Assembly: GCF_018143015.1 (NCBI RefSeq)
Contig: NC_054742.1
Span: 53,701,195 to 53,765,194, forward strand
Length of the DNA: 64,000 bases
From: Lytechinus variegatus
Lineage: Eukaryota > Echinodermata > Echinoidea > Temnopleuroida > Toxopneustidae
Direction of reading: 5' to 3'
The notes below the pieces were generated by a model. It was not told where the DNA came from and ran no database searches. It saw nothing but the letters and a program-made list of their open reading frames with translations. How positions within the stretch are numbered: position 1 is the first letter of the stretch; the number at the start of each line of letters is the position of its first letter. Positions 51,901 through 62,400 of the stretch are shown here, in pieces. Made by a program: the position numbers and the translations under genes.

Positions 51901-54900
51901 TTGAACACATCATCTCTCCTAGCATTTCAAATGTGAAGTTGATCCATCTTTATAATTCGTTATTTCTCACAAGAATGAGTATTTTTTATTTATTTATTGA
52001 CCTCTAGCTTTATCAACATTTGACCTTAAGACCACAAAGATCTAATCAGGCCTCCTTTGTTCCTACAAGGATATATATGTACGCATTTTTTGCTATATTC
52101 ATTCCTATCAATCTTGATGCCAGCCTAGACTACCTTTAATAACATACTGGTATTATATTAACTATAAGCACAAAAATAGCTACAATGTAGCAAGAATATA
52201 ATTCCACCACCATAAAGCACATGATGTTAAAATTAGTCACATTACAAGGAAAGATATAATTTACCACAATATGAAAGAAAATGTATGAAATGGCCAAGAT
52301 AGAATATAGAAATCAGTAATCAACAACCACTCCAAAGAAATTTTTAAAAAAGAATAGCTTTTAAAACCTTTAGAATGCTTATGAAATTCTGGAAACAAGG
52401 CTGCAATAAACATGAAAGAAAAATAAAAGAAAACATGCATTCCATGAACATTACATACATTTGAAATATCTCTAAAGACAAGGTGCTTGGTATGGTATAA
52501 ATTCTGGAAAAGACCTGAAAGAACATTTTGAATGAAAATTTTATAAAACCAATCCCAAAATTTCAGTTAGTTCTGCAGAAGTTCACCTTCTTTAGGTCAA
52601 ATAAGAGAGAGTAATTTTTGAAACCAGATATTAAAAAGCATATCTTTCTTTTCTTCTACTTTGGCAAAATCAGATTTTTTTTTACTTTGGCAGACTCGTC
52701 TGTTTAAAAACCCCTCTATAAACATGGCCTCAGCTGTCTTGCTACATCAAATAGCAGAAAATTGCAGCTGACACACCCCACCACACCAGACATCCAGTAT
52801 AAAATACATTCTCCCATAATGAAAAAAATGTAGATATTTAAGATTTTATTCAATGATCAGAATCTCAATAAAAAGACACAATATTGAAATGCGTGAAAAA
52901 TATCTGAGTGTTGGATGACTGGTAAAAAATAGGGGCACCAGTATTCCTCTTATCCAAGTATGAGATATAATCCGATACTTGTTGGCCATATCCTTGTCAT
53001 AGATTCTAGTAAGTGCATATTCAAAAAATATGAAGTGTATCTCAGTGTCTCTCGATTTCAAACTTCAAAATTTATACCACCAAGCACCTTTCTATCTACA
53101 AAAAAATAAAAGTTTCTTTCATCCCTTCAGTTTGATATTTTCAAATATTATGATGAATTTATTCATTTCTGAACGCAGGAAGATGCAAGATAGTACCCGA
53201 TTTTCCCTTGTTTTGGAGCCATGAAAAGAACTCTATGCATTATAAAATAGAATCCCATATCTTGTTAAGTGTGAGAAATGCCATGCAAAGTGGAGGTTGA
53301 AACGAGCAGGCCATAATCATGCTAAATAAAAAAAAAATATACAATTTGCCACTTGACTTCTAAATATTCATGCAAAATTTTTAGTATGTGGGAGGTTGAG
53401 AGCAAAGAGACATTTTGTAAATTCATTGCAATACCAGAAATCTTCAATATTCCTCTCACCTGGATGACATCATGATCGGGGGGATGGGGGTGGGAGCTAC
53501 TTAGTATAAATGTAAGATGTGTATGTTGAGGCCCCAAATTTTCAACCTGAATTTCCATTCCAGAGCACCACCAATTTAGAAAGCCATAGAAATTCTTATT
53601 TTTCTCTGTTCCAAAGATCCTCAAATTTGTGTTTCTCCTTCTGGTGTGCTACCATGCTACGATAACGAGTCAAGGAGACCCCTATTTTTGTGGTCAGTTT
53701 CAGAGCATTGCATTTTTAGCAATCTTTGATCCAAGAGCCATTCTGGAGACCCCCATTCAAGACCAAGATTTAGTTCAAGAGCCCCCTATTTTTTATTTTG
53801 GTGTGGCACATACGTTTCATGTTATAATTCGAGAACCCCCCCTTGTTCATGATATAGTTTGACATATATGTTAACATGACATCGAATCTCCACTTTACAT
53901 ACAATATCTCCATGAAAAAAGCTTTTCATAGAATGAATTTTATTTCAAATACACGCATAGAAATTTTTTTTTAATCAAAAAGCAATATCCAGCCAAACAG
54001 CTTACCATCAAAACATTCACTATTACCAATCGCAAATTAAATTTATTTCACTATTTTGCGAGTTTTAACATTATGTTAATGTGTACATCAAAATCCAATT
54101 AAAACATTAAATAACAAGTATAAGTTTTATCTCTATCCCCAATTTCAATTTATTTCTTTATTTTGCAACTCTCAACATAAACTTAAAGGTCAAGTCCATC
54201 CCAGAAAAATGTTCATTTGAATCAAATCCAACAAGCATAACGCTGAAAATTTCATCAAAATTGGTTGTAAAATGAGAAAGTTATGACATTTTAAAGTTTT
54301 ACTTCTACATCTGATTTTGATGAAATTTTCAGCATTATGCTTGTTGGATTTTTCTCTTTTCATTAAAAAAACAACTTTCTGTTGGGATAGACTTGTCCTT
54401 AAATGTGTACATCAAAATTGCAATTAAAAAACAATAAACAAAAACAGCAAAATGCCTCTTTCTCTCACCCACAACATTGAAACAAAATTAATCAATTAAT
54501 CAATATATTAGAATGCTAAGTGAAAATGTCATGCAAAAGGAAAACTTGAATGCAAAGTTCTTTTTCTCAATTCTATTTCATTTACAAATTACAATTAAAA
54601 ACATGCATTAAGTTGTATGCTTGATGGATAAGTTTGGGTATGTTAATCTCACTGCTTTTTCCCTTTCATTTACTTTGACATTTTTGGTCACAAATGAAGA
54701 AACAAATTCTTTTATTTCATGAACTCCCCAAAATAACTGACTAATATTTTTTCTTTATCATTTGGATTTAAGAAAATATCTTTAAAGATTTTATAATACA
54801 TTTGAACACATATAACCTTAGGAAGGGCCTTCCATTGTTACAATGGGTTGCGTGAAGAAGATGAAATGAATATTGACTCGCGTTCATATACTCACTGAAC

Positions 54901-57900
54901 AGGTTATTGGCAGCATCATTCATTGGTACAGGATCAGAGTTAGGCTGAGATTGTTTGTCGGTAAGACCAACCCGTGATCCTGTTGGAATCTGAAAAAAAA
55001 AAGACATAACATAATGCTAGACGTACATACAAAATATTTTTTTATTCATTATCATTAATTAAGATAACCCTCTTAATATTCAGATTAGAAATTACAATGT
55101 TTATTTGGAAGAAATTCTAAATAAAAAGGAAATTTTTAGGGAAAGAAAAACAGCAAACACTACCCATCTATAAAATCAGAATGAAAATCTTCATGGGTAG
55201 ACTTTTTATAACTCCACGTTGGAGAATTCATGTGAAAATATGACTTCAGATTACTTTTCTATATCCACCGTCTATTGTTTTTCACAATTTTTTGTTCTCT
55301 TTTTGAAATAATCTGCCCATAATAAAAGCAAAATACTCACACATTTAAGAATTATACCTGAAAACACAATTTGTTTAGAATTATATGTGTACATGAATTA
55401 CTAACAGTTTTCTGTCCAACATGCAGTTACAAAATTATATGTTGAAATACAGAACAGTGGAACAGAAGGTTGCTTATTTGCTCTAAAATATACAAGACTT
55501 TGAAAAAAATACTCCAGCAAGAGCTTCATACAGCGTCAATGCAAAGATGTTGAGAGGAATTACTCATTCCCCCTCCTTCTTTTGATTTAGATGGGGGTAA
55601 TCAAATGTATGTAACACATACCGGTACTTCCTGTTGATCAATGCTTGACTATACTTGGGATTTTTATATGATAGTCAACATTGTACATGGAGCGTTGTGG
55701 CCCAGTGGATTAGTCTTCGGACTTTGAAACAAAGGGTTGTGGGTTCAAAACCCAGCCATGGCGTAATTTCCTTCGGCAAGAAATTTATCCACATTGTGCC
55801 GCACTTGACTCAGGTGAGGTGAATGGGTACCCGGTAGGATTTATTCCTTGAACGCTTTAGCGCCTATTAATATGGCGGCTCAGCTACAGCCGGGGTAATG
55901 ATATGATACCAAGTATCAAAGCACAGTTCAGTATATGCACATAAAACCTGCACTATATAAATGGACATATTATTATTATCATTACTACAGTACAAACTCA
56001 CCCCATAATGCTTGATGGTATTGACTTCACACCAGCCCATAGATGGGTGTGATGATGTGTCATAGTCACTGAGAACTAGCTGTCCGGTTTGACCACTCCT
56101 TAAAACTACAACCAAAACAATCAAGAAATATGTGGACATAAAGCAGACATTTCTCAACAAAGAAAAAAACATACTAGAATTGACCCTCTAAAATTCATCA
56201 TACCTTTCTCAATACAAACAGTCTTTCTCTGTAAAAGCATTGATCCTCTATTAGGATCCATGGTAAAAGTAACGGTGGGCTAAAGGTGCATAGAGTCTGT
56301 ATTTCACCACAAGCTTAATTCACTTTTGTACTTTTATTGGATGAGTAAGCAGAGCGCACATTTGAGGGGTGTTTAAAAAAAAGTGTGATAGAGTCATGCT
56401 TATATGACAACTCGCACACGGTATCTAATGCATAACCTTACTACTACATGTAACTACTGTGGGGGCATCTCGGTCTAATGGTTATGACCCGTCTTTCAAT
56501 CAGAGGGACATGGATTTGATTCCCATGATATCCTTCATCAAGAAATGTATCCATGTTGTGCTGCACTCAACCCAGGTGGATGAATGGGTATCCGGTGAAT
56601 GGATATCCTGTAGGAAGAAATTCCCCTAATGCTTGAGTGTATGTATGGGCAGTGCAGCTAAAGCCTTGGTAATAACAGCAGCGCTTTTTATCCTCAGGCA
56701 AAGTGCTCTTTATAAATCCAGCTATTATTTATTAACTACACAATAATGCCTGTCCTCTTTCATGATTGACCAATGTTACGATGCATTTTATACTGCACCA
56801 AACTGTGAATTAAAGTGTGATTGTAAGTTACACATCACACATTGTTAAACCCCCCAGATTTGAACTTAGTAGTATGGTTAAAGTCAAAACATCTTTGTAA
56901 ACCCAACCAATATGGCTTACCGAGATCCACCTCTCGAGCGCTGCGTTGATACTTGGTGTGCTTCTTACGGTACATGGCATCTAGAATCTTCTCTTTGACC
57001 TGTGTTATGGTGTCCACATCCAACACCCTCACCTCCTCAGGTCCCAACTCACTTTCTACATTCAAAGTCTACAGGGCGGAAGAGGGAACAGAGGAGGAAA
57101 GTGGAGACAATGGCAGAGAGAGAAGAGAGAGAGAGAAGAGAGAGGAAGGAAGAAGGTTTTAGGTTAAGAAATAGATTAAAGCAAAATTGGAGAGGAAACT
57201 TTAAAAGTCATTTATTTGTCCAATGAACAAGTTTCTTTTTTTCAGAAAAAAAAATGAAACTATCCATTTTACTATACACAATAAAAGCCATATAATCACA
57301 ATGAATCAATTATTTGTCTCAAAGGTAACTAGTGAGTGTAATTTTCTCTATTTTCCAATCAAAATGATGTTTATTTCATGTTTTACAAGATATCGATGTG
57401 AGTCCTTGTTTGATGATAAACCATCCTCATATTTTTTTCTTCTTCTCCTTTTTCATCTTCTTTCTCACATTCCTCATTACTTTTCCCCCCCATCTCTTCC
57501 TCCTTCTCTCTCATTTCAATTGCCTATTAACAATCCTAATTTATTCTTGATGATTTGGTTTGACCATTCAAACCATTCATGCATCCGTTTCAAGAAATGC
57601 GGTTCAGCTTGTTTGCCCCCACCCCTTGTTTCATGTGAGTATTTTGTCAACTTTGAATAGATATTCTTTTTCCATTTCCTGCTGCTGCTTCACATCCCAT
57701 TTTCCTTTTCTGTTATTTTATATTTCTCCTTCCTTGAACGTCTACCCTGGCCTTTCTTTATTCATACTGATTATTTCCCTGTTTGTTTTGATATTGATGT
57801 ACAGTGTATATTGTTATGTATTTCTCACTAGTTTTGAAGTATTTAATTGATTTGTAATTGTGTATTTAATTGTACCACTTTCATTTTTGCATTGTCAATA

Positions 57901-59410
57901 ATCCAACTGTCATGGTTACAATGAGTTAATTAATAAATAAATCTCTAAATCTCTAAATCAGTGACTGGGTAATAGACACTAGTCACTGGTACCAGTCATT
58001 AACAAACATTTGCCTGCTAGCAAAATAAATGACTGGTCATGTGATTAGATTTCAATCAATCATATCATTAGGATCCAAATTGCCATTCATAGTGAGAACA
58101 TTTACCACTTCTTCAAATTCTTGGCTCTCTGTGAGGAGATTGTCAAAGTTGAGTGAGAAGAAAGACTGTCCAGTCAGGGCATCCACAGGTCCTTTCTCGC
58201 ATTGAATCTTGATAGCTTGATAGAGTTTGTACAACGGCTCACCAGCAGATTCCTAGCAAAAAAAAAACAACAAAAAAAAAAGAGAGGAAATATTTAGGAT
58301 TGCTGTGGAGATTTTTATAATTCATTATGGTTACCGTAGTCAGAGAAAGGTTACGATTGAAAAAGTTGAGGATGCATTAGAATCTTTTGCTTTCTTACTA
58401 TAGAACAACATGACAGTATATACATCTCACTGGAATATAAAATATACACCAAATTCAACTTACAAGTAGTTTCAGAAACAAATGTTTTATATGCAGGAAT
58501 ACAGCAATATTGCCACAATGAAAGCCTCCTCTTTGAGGGTGTTATATAAATTTACTCTATTAAGTAACAAATCATCTGAAATGCATTATTTTTGCACTCT
58601 CTTCATAAATATGGCATAAAGTTTCAAAAATATATTTGACCAAAATAAAACCATTATAAGGGTATACCAATAGGTGAATACAATCTAACTGTAAAAGTGT
58701 AATTGTGAGATGAACATATCACTCAGACTAAATATGAGATAGGGACATGAATAATTCACAGATAAAGTAGGTATACTCCATGTACACACTTACCTTAATG
58801 AACTTAAACATAGCTAAAGCAATCCAGTTGTTGAGCATTTTATCTTCCAAAGATTCAGTCCTAGAAATAAAAAGGCAAAAAAATACTTGCTGTAGTATTT
58901 GCAGCAATCAATAAATTTCAACAGAATCAGTAATAGCAATCCGAAGAAATCATATCCAAGTTAAAAGTAGAATTAAAAGAAAAAAAAAAGACAGGGATAG
59001 TTTGAACATGATAGAATAAGAAATTAATCATCATCATCATCCCCATCACCACCACCAGCACCATCATGAACATCATCATCATCCCCATCATCACCACCAC
59101 CACCATCATCATCATCATCAACATTACCATCATCATCATCATCATCATAATCATCATCATCCCCATCATCACCACCACCACCATCATCATCATCATCAAC
59201 ATCATCATCATCATAATCATCATCGCCAACGCCACGCCACCACCACCACCATCATCATCATCAACATTACCATCATCATCATCATCATCCCCATCATCAC
59301 CACCACCACCATCATCATCATCATCAACATTACATCATCATCATCATAATCATCATCATCATCATCGACAACGCCACGCCACCACCACCACCACCACCAT
59401 CGTCATCATC

Positions 59411-59463
<53 letters not shown>

Positions 59464-62400
59464 CATCATTATCATCATCATCATTATCATCACCATCACC
59501 ACCACCACCATCATCACTACAATGCGATACACAGATCAGTAGTGTATCTACCTTTTAAATAGTTGTTTTAGCCTCTGTCTGTCTGCTGCTTCTCCTATTG
59601 TATCACTCATTAGAGTTGTCAGGACACTGCAATACCAAGATATAAACAGTTTTGATTACAGGATAATTCAACAAATTGGTGTTCTATGTGATCTTTATCA
59701 GAATAATTAAAACTTATAGATATCAAACATATCTTTTCATGCATATTGGATAGAATTGTAAGATTCTACATTACATTGTACATCTACATGTAACAATTAC
59801 ATGTAAATGTGTTTCATTTTATACTCTTTTTTTTTTAAATCATGTCATAAATTGGATTGGAACACTATATTTTGGGGTATAAATCAATGTTAATAAGATA
59901 GAAAAATATATCGCAGGTGGATACATTTTCCACTCCCTGGGGAGCATTCCATGAATAGCTAGTAAGCGCACTGAAATGGCTAAGCATACCATTTTGACTT
60001 TCCACGTCCTACTGGGTTCCCACTTCTCAAGAAGGATAGGGCCACAGTGGGATTAATACCCACTGATCCATATTCTGAAGTTGGGTCTAAAATTTTGGTT
60101 TAACTATGGATAGCCAATTGTGACTAAATCTCTAACAGTAGAGGTTCAAAATCATTCTTAACTATCTGGGGAGGATAATTAAGAATTATTTTAACCACTG
60201 AGGAGTTGGGAAAGAGCAAAGTACACATAATAAGAAGCACACAATGTAAACAACATTTTGACATGTTTAGCTTCCCGTAACTTCAGCACATAGTTAGACC
60301 ATTGTCTGAATTTATAAATTAACTCTACTCAGGCTGGGCTTTTTTGATGCCTAAGAAGACGGGGGGGGGGGGGGGCTTATTCAGCATGTCCTCGACCTTC
60401 GATCACGACGAAAATCGGTACACACATTGCCAATGGCATAATCTACAAAATTGGAAGATCATATTCTTTGCAAAATCTCATTTCTAATCAATTATGTTAA
60501 TTTATGCATAAAATAGAAATTGTGCTCTAATCAATTAAATAGGGCTCATAAAATGGTGGTTTTTTGTTCACACACTCTTTATATGATTCTGATCATATGT
60601 GCTTAAAAACTTCAATATCACAATTATTTTCTTATGTATTTTATTGTTTTCTTAAATTCTTATGTATTTCTTTGTTTTTTCGATGGAAATTATCAGGGAC
60701 TTTATTTTTATCATAACCAAGATAAAATTAATTGAGTTTAATAGGTGAATGAAAAATAATGATACATTCATGAATTTTGGTCAAAAACATTATTTGCATT
60801 GTATTTGTACACAAATTTCAAATTTTTAAGCAAATGTTTGGTCTGTATGCACTTACAAAGTGTTGCATAATTCCGAAATCATGTACTCGGGGATTGTTTT
60901 TTTGGTATCAAAAGTTGCGCGAGACTTGAAAATAGAAAGTCAGCAAGTGAAGCGGTCCAAAATTTTGCGCAGCAGATTTATCATGAAAAATGTCGAGGGG
61001 GGGGGGGCAGAATCAGCCCCCAGTCTTATTAGGGTTAAAACCAAGTTAGAATACAGGCCATTGAGTAAACACTCTCATACTTACTCTGTGAAATATTTGA
61101 ACTTCTTCTCCATGACTAGAACTACCGTGAGCAGCGATGCTATATTGGCCCTGTTAACAAAAGGTGAACAAGATTATTTAGGTAATTTGCATTTTTCATA
61201 AACATTTGGTATCAAAATCTTGATTAAATTATTTGAAGTAAACGTGTAGGTCTATGAGAAGGAGATGGATAGATTTTTTTTTTTCATTTTTAATCCATCA
61301 AATGTTAGACAAAAATGCATCAAAGTTTGTTAATCCATTCCTGGAATGTCATATATGACGGTCATCTAGTTGTCCATGACCAGTTTCAAATATTTTCTTA
61401 CATTAACTTCTTAAACTCAGTATATACTCTTCATGTAAAGACATGCAATTAACAGTAAGGAAAAAAAGATCAGAAATCTATCTCCCATTATGTAAAACTT
61501 GGCTTGATTCTATCCTGAATAATATTTGGAATCGTCTTCAATTTAACTTGGTATGATTCAATCAAGAGCCTCTTTATCATGAAATCTTCCAATATCATAG
61601 CAATTGATACATCATGAAATATATATATCTAATTTAAATGTATCTGATTGCAACAAATAAAATGAAGCTTTAAATGTATAGAAGAATTTATGGATCAATG
61701 AGAGTCTACGCTCTGCAGACTTGAAAAATAAACAGTCCTTTATCTCTCTCCGAGCAAGTTATAGTCACCGGGGTGACTCCAGAGTGACTCCCAAATTATT
61801 TCCAGTTAAAATTCACCCGAGAAATTAAAGGTTATGATCGTGAGTGACTCTGCAGCAATATAGGGCATCTAGGGTGACTCTCAGGTGAAATCTCAGAATG
61901 TACCGCAACATCAAATACATGTAGGCTTATTGTAACATCACAACAAACACTACATGTACTTGCTAAGAGTTTGTTACTTTATCACAATATCATGCAATCA
62001 TAAAATAATATAGGATTTGAGTACCTTGTTAGGTGCTCAAGGCGCTCATATATTACCCCGGCTAAGCTAGTCTATCCATTGCGGTGCGCATAGATTTTTG
62101 AGGAATTACTTCTTGCTGGTACCCATTTACCTCACCTGGGGTTGAGTGCAGCACAATGTTGGTAAATTTCTTTCTGAAGGAAAACACACAATGGCATGGA
62201 ATCGAACCCACGCCCTTCAGATTGACAGACAAGAGTCGTAGCCACAACACCTCGATGCCCCCACACCCACAAACGGTCACCCAAAGGCTCCTCTGCCAAT
62301 GTTCAGAAGAGTCAACAAGGAATCACACTAGATAGATGACCCAGGCCCATATTCTCAAGTCATGTTTAACTTAAACCATGGTCTAACTCTGTGCTAAAAC

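Noticed and set aside
56104-56920. A 7-nt micro-exon to restore the usual 'EW' before RSG in plexin.
   Set aside because: No such micro-exon with flanking AG and GT was found, and the acceptor at 56,106-56,107 already gives a continuous frame (VLRSG).
57223-57850. Open frames in the plexin intron that might be a gene on the plus strand.
   Set aside because: They run through pyrimidine-rich DNA and the 3' part of a retroposon-like insertion; no domain is visible.
59066-59542. Long Ile/Thr/Ser/Pro-rich open frame.
   Set aside because: It is a reading of the (CAT)n microsatellite with no complexity or conserved motif.
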